From the NCBI GenBank assembly GCA_903928045.1, contig CAIYPH010000671.1, positions 1-15,977 of the forward strand: a DNA stretch of 15,977 nt. Direction: 5' to 3'. Both the position numbers and the translations under genes were made by a program. The stretch comes from an uncultured Rhodospirillales bacterium (GTDB lineage: Bacteria > Pseudomonadota > Alphaproteobacteria > Acetobacterales > Acetobacteraceae). Position 1 is the first letter of the stretch, and each line of letters starts with the position of its first letter. This document shows positions 7,347-15,061 of this stretch, piece by piece. The notes beneath the pieces were generated by a model. It was given only the letters and a program-made list of their open reading frames with translations, ran no database searches and was not told the DNA's origin.

Positions 7347-9203
7347 ATGCCCGCCTATCGCTCCCGCACGACGACCCATGGCCGCAACATGGCCGGCGCC
7401 CGCGGGCTGTGGCGCGCCACCGGCATGAAAGATGGCGATTTCGGCAAGCCGATCATCGCGATTGCCAACTCCTTCACCCAGTTCGTCCCCGGCCATGTCC
7501 ACCTCAAGGACCTCGGGCAGCTCGTCGCCCGCGAGATCGAGAGCGTCGGCGGTGTCGCCAAGGAATTCAACACCATCGCGGTTGATGACGGCATCGCCAT
7601 GGGGCATGACGGCATGCTCTACAGCCTGCCCTCGCGCGAGCTGATCGCGGATGCCGTGGAATACATGGTCAACGCCCATTGCGCCGACGCGCTGGTGTGC
7701 ATCTCCAACTGCGACAAAATCACGCCCGGCATGCTGATGGCCGCCATGCGCCTCAACATCCCCACTGTCTTCGTCTCGGGCGGCCCGATGGAGGCCGGCA
7801 AGATCGTGCATCGCGGCAAGAAAATGGCCGTCGACCTGATCGACGCCATGATCGCTGCGGGCGATACCGATGGCTACACCGATGACGAGGTGAAGGTCAT
7901 CGAGCGTTCGGCCTGTCCCACCTGCGGCTCCTGCTCCGGCATGTTCACCGCCAATTCGATGAACTGCCTCACCGAGGCGCTGGGCCTGGCCCTGCCCGGC
8001 AACGGCACCATCGTCGCCACCCATGCCGATCGCGAGGGCCTGTTCCTCGAGGCCGGCCGCACCATCGTCGACATCACCAAGCGCTACTACGAGCAGGATG
8101 ACGTGAGCCTGCTGCCCCGCAACATCGCGACCTTCAAGGCCTTCGAAAACGCGATGACGCTGGATATCGCCATGGGCGGCTCCACCAACACGGTGCTGCA
8201 CCTGCTGGCCGCCGCCCAGGAGGGCGAGGTGCCCTTCGGGATGGACGATATTGACCGTCTCTCCCGCCGCGTGCCCTGCGTCTGCAAGGTCGCGCCCTCC
8301 GTCGCCAACGTGCATGTCGAGGACGTGCATCGCGCCGGCGGCATTCTCGGCATCCTCGCCGAGCTTGATCGTGGCGGGCTGATCCATCGCGACGTCGGCT
8401 CCGTTCACGCCGCCTCGCTGGGTGCGGCGATGGACCGCTGGGACATCGCGGGCAGCCCGACCGACGGGGTGAAGCACTTCTTCATGGCCGCCCCCGGCGG
8501 CATCCCCACCCAGGTCGCCTTCAGCCAGAACGCCCGCTACGATGATCTGGACACCGATCGCAGCACCGGCGTCATCCGTGACGTCGCGCACGCCTTCTCC
8601 AAGGACGGCGGCCTCGCCGTGCTCAAGGGCAACATCGCGCTCGATGGCTGCATCGTGAAGACCGCCGGCGTCGATGCCTCGATCCTGAAATTCTCCGGCG
8701 CGGTGAAGCGCTTCGAGAGCCAGGACCAGGCGGTGGAAGCCATTCTCGGCGGCAAGGTGGTGGCTGGCGACATCGTGCTGATCGTCTATGAAGGCCCCAA
8801 GGGCGGCCCGGGCATGCAGGAAATGCTGTATCCCACGAGCTACCTGAAGTCGAAAGGCCTCGGCAAATACTGCGCGCTCGTCACTGATGGCCGCTTCTCC
8901 GGCGGCACCGCCGGCCTCTCCATCGGCCACTGCTCGCCGGAAGCCGCCGAGGGCGGCACCATCGGCCTGGTACGCGATGGCGACATGATCGACATCGACA
9001 TCCCCAACCGCACCATCAACGTGCGGGTGAGCGATGCCGAGCTCGATGCCCGCCGCGCCGAAATGGAGGCCTCCGACACCCCCTGGCAGCCCGCCACGCG
9101 CAATCGCAAGGTCTCGGCGGCACTGCAGGCCTATGCGGCGCTCACCACGTCGGCCGCGCGTGGCGCGGTGCGGGATGTGACGCAGGTGCAGAAGAAGCGG
9201 TAA
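7347..9203 (+). CDS. ilvD: Dihydroxy-acid dehydratase
   Basis: A 618-residue enzyme converting 2,3-dihydroxy-isovalerate and 2,3-dihydroxy-3-methylvalerate to the 2-keto acids in valine, leucine and isoleucine synthesis. It aligns by eye nearly end to end with E. coli IlvD (about 616 residues): [20 protein letters not shown] at the start, NCDKITPGM (C122), the [12 protein letters not shown] block (C190, C193, C196), [18 protein letters not shown], and [16 protein letters not shown] [15 protein letters not shown] near the end. At the first cluster-cysteine position of [2Fe-2S] members it has glycine (FVPGH, G49). This is as in E. coli, so it should be the oxygen-labile [4Fe-4S] type. It stands alone on this strand: no ilvC, ilvB or leu genes are adjacent. 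Its 3' end runs directly into the nested inverted repeat at 9211. Confidence 0.97.
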   Translation: MPAYRSRTTTHGRNMAGARGLWRATGMKDGDFGKPIIAIANSFTQFVPGHVHLKDLGQLVAREIESVGGVAKEFNTIAVDDGIAMGHDGMLYSLPSRELIADAVEYMVNAHCADALVCISNCDKITPGMLMAAMRLNIPTVFVSGGPMEAGKIVHRGKKMAVDLIDAMIAAGDTDGYTDDEVKVIERSACPTCGSCSGMFTANSMNCLTEALGLALPGNGTIVATHADREGLFLEAGRTIVDITKRYYEQDDVSLLPRNIATFKAFENAMTLDIAMGGSTNTVLHLLAAAQEGEVPFGMDDIDRLSRRVPCVCKVAPSVANVHVEDVHRAGGILGILAELDRGGLIHRDVGSVHAASLGAAMDRWDIAGSPTDGVKHFFMAAPGGIPTQVAFSQNARYDDLDTDRSTGVIRDVAHAFSKDGGLAVLKGNIALDGCIVKTAGVDASILKFSGAVKRFESQDQAVEAILGGKVVAGDIVLIVYEGPKGGPGMQEMLYPTSYLKSKGLGKYCALVTDGRFSGGTAGLSIGHCSPEAAEGGTIGLVRDGDMIDIDIPNRTINVRVSDAELDARRAEMEASDTPWQPATRNRKVSAALQAYAALTTSAARGAVRDVTQVQKKR

Positions 9204-9210
9204 GCAAGAA

Positions 9211-9323
9211 CTTCTTTTTTGAAAAAAAGAAGCAAAAAACTTCTATCCGTTTGGCTCCGAGTATCCCCAGTGGGCTCCCAACCAAACGGATAAAAAGTTT
9301 TTGCTTCTTTTTTCAAAAAGAAG
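9211..9323. repeat. Nested AT-rich inverted repeat, likely bidirectional terminator
   Basis: A left arm of about 44 nt (9211-9254) is matched by a right arm of about 42 nt (9282-9323) as its reverse complement, with only a few single-base gaps in the A/T runs and one mismatch. The loop is 27 nt (9255-9281). The inner part of the stem is GC-containing (ATCCGTTTGG with CCAAACGGAT). On either strand it is followed by A-run, T-run and CTTC(T)5-6 tracts, as in a rho-independent terminator. Each arm also contains its own small hairpin: CTTCTTTTTT with AAAAAAGAAG on the left, and its mirror on the right. The element fills the gap between convergent ilvD (stop at 9203) and the gene ending at 9337, so it can terminate both. 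Its elaborate symmetry suggests a dispersed intergenic palindrome family rather than a one-off terminator, but that is inference. Confidence 0.85.
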
Positions 9324-9336
9324 CGCTTTCTTTCTA

Positions 9337-10125
9337 TCAGGCCCGCAGCAGGTAATCCGTCATCCTGACCAGGATGCAATCGAACATCTCCGTCCCCGTC
9401 GCCGTCCGGCACCCCGCCGCGCGCGCCGCCGCCAGCCAGGTCGGCACCTCCGGCGCGGTGATCACGCAGGCCGCGAACATCGCCGGCGTCAGCCGCGTCA
9501 CGTCGAGCGGCAGCGCATCCCCCGGCCGCATCCCCGCCGGCGTGGCGTTGACAATCACGTCATACCCCGATGGATCGGCCGAACCCACGGCCACGCGCCC
9601 GGGATGCACCGGCGCGAGCCGCCCGATCAGCGCGTCCCGCCGCGCGGTATCACTGTCATGGATGGCGAGCAACCCCGCCCCCTCATCGAGCAGTGCGAGC
9701 GCAATCGCCGAGCCCGCGCCGCCCGCCCCGACCATCAGGCAACGCTTGCCGGCGATCTCACCGCCGCCGGCAAGAATGGCGGACGCGAGCCCCAGCCCGT
9801 CGATCATGTCGCCGTGCCAGGTGCCATCGTCATTGCGCCGCATCACGTTGACCACGCCCAAAATCCGTGAGCGCTCGGAGGTACTGGCGCAGGCCCCATA
9901 GGCCGAAAACTTATGCGGGATGGTGGCGATCAACCCATCGACGTTGCGCGCCTGCGTCATCGCCGCAACCACACCGTCGAAATCGGCCGGCGCCACGTGC
10001 AACGGCAGCATCACCGCGTTCAGCCCGCGGGCGCGGAACTCCTCCGTCATCCCCCCCGGCGCCTTCACCTGGGCGATGGGGTCGCCCAGGATAAAATGCA
10101 GCCGGGTCGAACCGTCGAACGGCAC
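9337..10125 (-). CDS. Shikimate dehydrogenase-like NAD(P) oxidoreductase, substrate unknown
   Basis: A 262-residue two-domain protein of the AroE/YdiB fold. The substrate domain retains the catalytic lysine (K72 in ATIPHK), N93 (GVVNV) and aspartate (D109 in GDMIDGLG). The Rossmann domain has GAGGAGSA at 133-140. However, AroE normally binds the shikimate carboxylate with two serines in the HSxSP motif. Here the equivalent is QVKAP (19-23), so both are lost. The usual NVT before the catalytic lysine has become IAT, and NTD has become MID. It is therefore probably not the biosynthetic shikimate dehydrogenase. The start is a GTG at 10125, only 3 nt after the TGA of the acyl-CoA ligase, which implies translational coupling. 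The N-terminus FILGDPIAQ fits this start. It is the last gene of the operon and ends at the nested palindrome. Confidence 0.85.
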   Translation of the reverse strand: MPFDGSTRLHFILGDPIAQVKAPGGMTEEFRARGLNAVMLPLHVAPADFDGVVAAMTQARNVDGLIATIPHKFSAYGACASTSERSRILGVVNVMRRNDDGTWHGDMIDGLGLASAILAGGGEIAGKRCLMVGAGGAGSAIALALLDEGAGLLAIHDSDTARRDALIGRLAPVHPGRVAVGSADPSGYDVIVNATPAGMRPGDALPLDVTRLTPAMFAACVITAPEVPTWLAAARAAGCRTATGTEMFDCILVRMTDYLLRA

Positions 10126-10128
10126 GCT

Positions 10129-11763
10129 TCAGCTTGCCGTCAAATGATCGCGGTAGGTCTCGCGCAGCGCGATCTTCAGCAGCTTGCCGGTGGCGGTGTG
10201 GGGCAGCGACTCCACGAACACCACGTCATCCGGCATCCACCACTTCGCGATCTTGTCGCTGAGGAAGTTGAGGATGTCCTCCTTGCTCGGCTCCCGCCCG
10301 GGCTTGCGATGGATCAGCAGCAGCGGCCGCTCCTGCCAGCGCGGGTGATACACGCCGATCACCGCGGCCTCCTGCACGTCGGGGTGGCCGACCGCGATGT
10401 TCTCCACGTCGATCGAGCTGATCCACTCGCCACCGGACTTGATGACGTCCTTCGAGCGGTCGGTCAGCTGCACGTAGCCATCCGGATCGATCTTCGCGAC
10501 GTCCCCGGTGGTGAACCAGCCATCCGCGTCCGTCGCCGGGCCATCCGCCTTGAAGTATTGCGAGACGATCCAATTGCCGCGGATCTGCAAATCGCCGACC
10601 GCCACACCATCATGCGGCTGAACCGTGCCATCCGGCCCGAGGATACGCAGTTCCGCGCCGTAGATCGGCCGGCCCTGCTTGGTTTGCAGCGCGTAGATCT
10701 CCTCCTGCGGCAGGCCGCGATGCTTGGGCAGCGGGTTGCAGATGGCGCCGAGCGGGCTGGTCTCCGTCATGCCCCAGGCATGGATGAGGAAAGTGCCGAG
10801 CAGCTTGTCGAATTTCTCGATAATCGCCTTCGGCGCCGCCGAACCGCCCACTGCCACACGCTCCAGCTTCAGCGCCTTGAGGTCGAGCTTGTCGCGGTTG
10901 CGCTCGATATAGTCGAAGAAGCCGAGCCACACCGTGGGCACGCCCATGGAGAAGTTGCATTCCTCGTCCTTCATCAGGTTGAACACACTCTCGCCATCCA
11001 GCAGCGAGCCAGGCAGCACCAGCTTGGCGCCGCACTGGGCGGCGGCGAAGGGCACGCCCCAGGCATTGGCGTGGAACAGCGGCACGATCAGCAAAATGGA
11101 GTCACGCGAGGAAATCGCGAGCCCATCGAGCGTGCAGGTCGCCATGGAGTGCAGCACCTGCGAGCGGTGCGAATACAGCACACCCTTCGGGTTGCCCGTG
11201 GTGCCCGAGGTGTAGCACAGCGAGCAGGCCGCACTCTCCGGCAGGTCCGGCCAGGCGAACACGTCGTTCTCGGCGGCGAGCAGCGTCTCGTAGCACAGCA
11301 GGTTGGGCAGATCGGCCTTCGGCATCTCATCGGCGTTGCACAGCGCGACATAGCCGCGCACGCTCGGCAAATGCGCCGCCAGCTTCTCCAGGATCGGCGC
11401 GAAGGCGACGTCAAAGAACACGTAGCCGTTCTCGGCGTGGTCGATGATGTACTGGATCTGCTCGGGGAACAGCCGCGGGTTCACCGTATGCAGCACCAGG
11501 CCGGAGCAGGCGACGCCGAAATAGAGTTCGAGATGGCGGTAGGAGTTCCACGCCAGCGTCGCCACCCGGTCGCCCTGCTTCACGCCAAGCCGGTTCAGCG
11601 CATTGGCAAGCCGGCGCGAACGCGAGGCGATGGTGCGCCAGTTGCTGCGATTCACACTGCGATCCGGCAGGCGGGAGATGATCTCGGTGTCGCCGTGATA
11701 TTTCTCGGCGTAATCGATCAGCCCCGACACCAGCAGCGGGCGCTCCTGCATCAATCCGCGCAT
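10129..11763 (-). CDS. AMP-forming acyl-CoA ligase (fatty-acyl/methylthiopropionyl-CoA ligase type)
   Basis: A 544-residue ANL-superfamily enzyme that activates a carboxylic acid with ATP and CoA through an acyl-adenylate. The P-loop [11 protein letters not shown] is at 184-194. The adenine-side motif WGMTETSP is at 330-337. WFTTGD places D421, and [17 protein letters not shown] marks the hinge to the C-terminal lid. The catalytic lysine is K527 in TATGKLLK. All motifs are intact and the length is typical. The pattern resembles long/medium-chain fatty-acyl-CoA synthetases and the DmdB group (3-methylthiopropionate-CoA ligase); the substrate cannot be fixed. The start ATG at 11763 has AGGAGG 6 nt upstream. 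The gene starts 15 nt after the EamA transporter stop and is coupled to the shikimate-dehydrogenase-like gene. No signal peptide is seen. Confidence 0.93.
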   Translation of the reverse strand: MRGLMQERPLLVSGLIDYAEKYHGDTEIISRLPDRSVNRSNWRTIASRSRRLANALNRLGVKQGDRVATLAWNSYRHLELYFGVACSGLVLHTVNPRLFPEQIQYIIDHAENGYVFFDVAFAPILEKLAAHLPSVRGYVALCNADEMPKADLPNLLCYETLLAAENDVFAWPDLPESAACSLCYTSGTTGNPKGVLYSHRSQVLHSMATCTLDGLAISSRDSILLIVPLFHANAWGVPFAAAQCGAKLVLPGSLLDGESVFNLMKDEECNFSMGVPTVWLGFFDYIERNRDKLDLKALKLERVAVGGSAAPKAIIEKFDKLLGTFLIHAWGMTETSPLGAICNPLPKHRGLPQEEIYALQTKQGRPIYGAELRILGPDGTVQPHDGVAVGDLQIRGNWIVSQYFKADGPATDADGWFTTGDVAKIDPDGYVQLTDRSKDVIKSGGEWISSIDVENIAVGHPDVQEAAVIGVYHPRWQERPLLLIHRKPGREPSKEDILNFLSDKIAKWWMPDDVVFVESLPHTATGKLLKIALRETYRDHLTAS

Positions 11764-11778
11764 GTTCTTCCTCCTCGT

Positions 11779-12672
11779 CTAGCCGGTCTTGGCACCGGCA
11801 CGTGTTTCGCGACGCCATACATATAGACCCGATGCGATGATCACGGCGATGCCCAGCCAGCTTGTCGCGTCGGGAAATTCGCCCCAAACGAGCATGCCGA
11901 TGATGGAGGTATAGAGGATGGAGCCGTATTCGAACGGGGCGATCAGCGTCGTCTCGCCGGTGCGGTAGGCGTTGGTCATCAGGATCTGCGCCATCGTCGA
12001 GATCAACCCGACTCCGACCAGGCCCACCCATTGCCAGGCCGTCGGCGTCACCCAAACCGGGATGACGAATCCGGTCGCCAGCACCACGCTGCCGATCGAG
12101 TAATAGAGAATGATCGCCTGGTTGCTCTCACCCGAGGCGCCCAACCGGCGAATGCTGATCATCGCCCCCGCCCAGGCGACCACTCCAGCCAACACCACCA
12201 GCACCGGGATCAGCGGCAGCCCCGAAGCCGCCGCGTTCCACGGCCGCACCATGATCAACACCCCCGCCAGCCCCGCGAACACCGCAACAATCCGCGGCGC
12301 CTCCGGCCGCTCGCCCAGCAGCGCGACGGACATCAGTGTCAGCACCAGCGGCATCGCAAAGCCCAGCGCCGTGTTGGCCGCGAGCGGCAGATGCGAATAG
12401 CCGTAATACGCCGAGACCATCCCCGCGAACCCGGTCAGCGACCGCTGCACATGCCCCCAGGGCCGCTTGGTGCGCCAAATCCCGGGCCCAAGACCCTGCC
12501 GGCGCATCATCGTATAGATGATGATCGCCATCAGCAGGCTGCGCAGCAGCGCCACCTCGACCGCCGGAATCCCGGCACCGACCGCCTTGATCAGCGCCGC
12601 CACCACGGCAAAGGCAGCAGAGGCCGCCAGCACGCAGAGGATCGCGCGCCGGCGGATTTGAGCCTGGCTCAC
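11779..12672 (-). CDS. EamA/DMT-family transporter
   Basis: A 297-residue inner-membrane protein with about ten hydrophobic segments in two EamA-like halves. The first half begins AILCVLAASAAFAVVAALIKAV and contains NTALGFAMPLVLTLMSVALLGE. The second half begins near AGVVAWAGAMISIRRLG and contains PFEYGSILYTSIIGMLVWGE. Each half has the expected proline/glutamate-bearing ends (LGE, WGE). DMT proteins export or import amino acids, sugars or other metabolites; the substrate is not predictable here. I chose the GTG at 12672 (VSQAQIRRR), 11 nt after the GST stop. A TTG at 12735 would start inside the GST gene and add a basic, non-membrane N-terminus. It is second in the four-gene operon and probably moves the pathway's substrate or product. 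Confidence 0.88.
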   Translation of the reverse strand: MSQAQIRRRAILCVLAASAAFAVVAALIKAVGAGIPAVEVALLRSLLMAIIIYTMMRRQGLGPGIWRTKRPWGHVQRSLTGFAGMVSAYYGYSHLPLAANTALGFAMPLVLTLMSVALLGERPEAPRIVAVFAGLAGVLIMVRPWNAAASGLPLIPVLVVLAGVVAWAGAMISIRRLGASGESNQAIILYYSIGSVVLATGFVIPVWVTPTAWQWVGLVGVGLISTMAQILMTNAYRTGETTLIAPFEYGSILYTSIIGMLVWGEFPDATSWLGIAVIIASGLYVWRRETRAGAKTG

Positions 12673-12683
12673 GGCCGCGCCAG

Positions 12684-13304
12684 CTAGTCTCCGCGCAACG
12701 CGAAAGCGCGCACCGCGGCCGGGCGGGCGCGGCAAGCCGCCATCCAGGCCTTGATCGCGGGCTTGCCGTCGAACACCTGTGGCGTGCCGCGCAGATAGAA
12801 GGCCGCGCCGAACAGGTTGAGATCGGCCACCGTGAAGCGCCCGCCCACCAGCCAGCCGCCGCCCTTCACAAGCGCTGCTTCCAGCACGTCGAGCGGTGCC
12901 GCCACCCCGGCGATGGCGGCGGCCGCCTTGGCGGGATCGCGCTCGGGCTCGGGATACATCACGGTATGGTAGAGCGCCTGGGCGGCATGCGGCTCAAGCT
13001 CTGTCAGCGTCCAGGCCATCCAGGCCATCGCCTGGCCTTCCTCGCCCAGGTTCTGCGGCGCCACCAGCCCGCCATGCTTGCGGGCGAGATAGAAGTTGAT
13101 CGCCAGCGACTCCCACAGGATCAGCCCGTCATCGTCGATGAACGGCACGTGCCCGTTGGGGTTGATCGCCATGTATTCCGGCTTGCGGCTCCCGGCAGCG
13201 CCAATACCCACCTCGATCAGCTCGAAATCGATGCCGAGTTCATAGGCCATCCAGATATTGCGGATCGTCCGCGAGCGCGGGACGCCGTAGAGTTTCAGTG
13301 CCAT
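12684..13304 (-). CDS. Glutathione S-transferase family protein
   Basis: A 206-residue cytoplasmic GST. The thioredoxin-like N-terminal domain (about 1-80) starts KLYGVPRSRTIRNIW with candidate catalytic S11. It contains the cis-proline motif NGHVPFIDDDG (P53) and the glutathione gamma-glutamyl site WESLAINFYLA (E64, S65). An all-helical C-terminal domain follows, including GGRFTVADLNLFGAAFYL, the usual N-capping/hydrophobic-staple region. Such bacterial GSTs conjugate or reduce varied electrophiles. The ATG at 13304 has AGGAGG at 13312-13317 on the minus strand, which rules out the longer frame up to 13475; that frame would overlap the divergent transporter gene. It is the first gene of the minus-strand operon (GST, transporter, acyl-CoA ligase, shikimate-dehydrogenase-like). 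It diverges from the ABC transporter. Confidence 0.92.
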   Translation of the reverse strand: MALKLYGVPRSRTIRNIWMAYELGIDFELIEVGIGAAGSRKPEYMAINPNGHVPFIDDDGLILWESLAINFYLARKHGGLVAPQNLGEEGQAMAWMAWTLTELEPHAAQALYHTVMYPEPERDPAKAAAAIAGVAAPLDVLEAALVKGGGWLVGGRFTVADLNLFGAAFYLRGTPQVFDGKPAIKAWMAACRARPAAVRAFALRGD

Positions 13305-13339
13305 GATGCTTCCTCCTGGTATGGCCTTCGAGGCTAGCC

Positions 13340-13382
13340 GCGGCGCCGGACACTGGCAACGCACGGGCGCCGCCTCTTTTTT
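13340..13382 (+). terminator. Terminator-like hairpin between gst and the ABC transporter
   Basis: GCGGCGCC (13340-13347) and GGCGCCGC (13366-13373) form a perfect 8-bp GC stem with an 18-nt loop. CTC and six Ts (13377-13382) follow, the layout of a rho-independent terminator reading in the plus direction. It lies upstream of the solute-binding gene and antisense to the gst 5' end. It would either end plus-strand readthrough entering the transporter operon or act as a leader attenuator. The long loop lowers confidence. Confidence 0.5.
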
Positions 13383-13394
13383 GGTAACGGGGGA

Positions 13395-13422
13395 TTGCAT
13401 TCGCCCGGCGCATGGGTAGCCT
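13395..13422 (+). promoter_or_regulatory. Possible sigma-70 promoter for the ABC transporter operon
   Basis: TTGCAT (13395-13400) and TAGCCT (13417-13422) are 16 bp apart, just after the terminator-like hairpin and about 35 bp before the start codon. The -35 is good but the -10 is weak, so this is a tentative call from consensus matching by eye. Confidence 0.3.
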
Positions 13423-13456
13423 GTCGTGAGGGAATACCCTGAAACAGGAGGCTGAC

Positions 13457-15055
13457 ATGATGGACCGCCGCACATTTATGGCATCGGCATCGGCAACGAC
13501 CGTGCTGCCGACGCTTCTGGCCAGCTACGAGGCGAGCGCCGCCACGCCGAAGGATACGGTGGTCATCGCATCGCAGATCGATGACATCATCACCTGCGAC
13601 CCGGGCGAGGCCTATGAAATCTCCGCCCAGATCTTCCTCTCCAGCGTCTATGACCGTCTGGTCCGTTACGAAGCGGAAGATCTCACCAAGATCGTCGGCG
13701 GTGTCGCGCAGAGCTGGACCGTCGGCGCCGACAACAAGACCTTCACCTTCAAGCTCCGCCCGAACCAGAAGTTCGAGAGCGGTGCCGCCGTCACCGCCGA
13801 GGACATGGCCTTCTCGCTGCAGCGCGTCGTGCTGATGGACAAGACCCCGGCCTTCCTGTTCACCCAGCTCGGCTGGAGCAAGGCCAACGTCAAGGACCTC
13901 ATCAAGGCCGTCGACGCCAACACGCTGCAGTTCAAGATCGTCGAAGACTTCTCGCCCGTCATGGTGCTGAACCTGATGGCGACCGTCGCCGCCTCGGTGG
14001 TCGAGAAGAAGGTCGTGATGGCCAACGAGAAGGCCGGCGATCTCGGCAACGAATACCTCAAGACGCACTCCTCCACCTCGGGCGCCTACAAGCTCTCCTC
14101 CTGGAAGCCCAACGAGTCGGTCACGCTCGAGGCACTCTCCACCTACCGCCTCGCCTCGAAGCTGAAGCGCGTCGTTATCCGCCACGTCCCCGAGCCCGCC
14201 AGCCAGCGTCTGCAGCTTGAGAAGGGCGACATCGACATGGCCTGGAGCCTCCAGGCCGATCAGGTCAAGGCGCTGGCCTCCAGCAAGGACGTCAAGGTCG
14301 AAGCCTTCCCCTATTCGGGGACCTGGTACTGCAACATGAACATGGGCGACGAGCGCCTGAAGAACCCGAAGGTGCGCACCGCTCTGCGCTACCTCGTCGA
14401 CTACCAGGGCATGGTGAACTCGTTCCTCAAGGGCCAGTTCATCGTCAACCAGACCTTCCTGCCCAAGGGCTTCCCCGGCTGGACCGACTACAACCCCTAC
14501 AAGCTCGATGTCGCCAAGGCCAAGGCCCTGCTCGCCGAGGCCGGCTATCCCAACGGCATGGAACTTGAACTGCACATCTCCAACCAGTCGCCCAACACTG
14601 AAATCGCTCAGTCGATGCAGCAGACCATGGGCATGGCCGGCGTGAAGGTGAATATCGTCGCCACCGACCGCAAGCAGATGATTGCCAAAATCCGCGCCCG
14701 GCGCCATCAGCTGCTGTTCATCAGCTGGACGCCGGACTACCTCGACCCGCACACCAACGCCGGCGTCTTCGCCATGAACGACGACGACAGCGACGACAAG
14801 CCGAAGCCCCTCGCCTGGCGCAGCCACTACATGGACCCCGTGTCCAACAAGATGACGATGGACGCGGTCAAGGAGACCGACCCCAAGAAGCGCGACGCCA
14901 TGTACGCCGCCCTCCAGAAGAAGATCACCGATGAAGGCCCCTTCATCCTGATGTTCCAGCCGCTGACCATCGTGGCCTCGCGTAAGAATGTGGCCGGCTA
15001 CAAGCCGGGCATCGTGGAAGACACGTATTTCTTCCGCACGATCACCAAGTCCTGA
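13457..15055 (+). CDS. ABC transporter solute-binding protein, family 5 (peptide/nickel type)
   Basis: A 532-residue periplasmic binding protein of the DppA/OppA class that captures a solute for an ABC importer. The N-terminus MMDRRTFMASASATTVLP has a twin-arginine motif (RRTF at 4-7) and a hydrophobic stretch. It ends ASA-A near residue 28, so it is probably Tat-exported in folded form. Family 5 hallmarks follow: the early Y-D-R-L-V-R-Y segment, TFTFKLRPNQKFESGAAVTAEDMAFSLQR (about 96-124), a long Tyr/Trp-rich middle, and NPYKLDVAKAKALLAEAGYPNG around 350. AGGAGG at 13446-13451 fits ATG 13457 or 13460; I give the first. The permease begins 6 nt after the stop. Members bind peptides, nickel, sugars or opines, so the ligand is open. 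I see no cysteine for lipidation. Confidence 0.94.
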   Translation: MMDRRTFMASASATTVLPTLLASYEASAATPKDTVVIASQIDDIITCDPGEAYEISAQIFLSSVYDRLVRYEAEDLTKIVGGVAQSWTVGADNKTFTFKLRPNQKFESGAAVTAEDMAFSLQRVVLMDKTPAFLFTQLGWSKANVKDLIKAVDANTLQFKIVEDFSPVMVLNLMATVAASVVEKKVVMANEKAGDLGNEYLKTHSSTSGAYKLSSWKPNESVTLEALSTYRLASKLKRVVIRHVPEPASQRLQLEKGDIDMAWSLQADQVKALASSKDVKVEAFPYSGTWYCNMNMGDERLKNPKVRTALRYLVDYQGMVNSFLKGQFIVNQTFLPKGFPGWTDYNPYKLDVAKAKALLAEAGYPNGMELELHISNQSPNTEIAQSMQQTMGMAGVKVNIVATDRKQMIAKIRARRHQLLFISWTPDYLDPHTNAGVFAMNDDDSDDKPKPLAWRSHYMDPVSNKMTMDAVKETDPKKRDAMYAALQKKITDEGPFILMFQPLTIVASRKNVAGYKPGIVEDTYFFRTITKS

Positions 15056-15061
15056 TCGTCC

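Noticed and set aside
6079..7428. Plus-strand open frame over the arylsulfatase
   Set aside because: Antisense shadow, no recognisable motif.
7206..8930. Minus-strand open frame over ilvD
   Set aside because: Antisense shadow of a highly conserved enzyme, with compositionally biased translation.
9913..11826. Plus-strand open frame over the acyl-CoA ligase and its neighbours
   Set aside because: Spans parts of three real genes in antisense; biased Arg/His/Gln composition.
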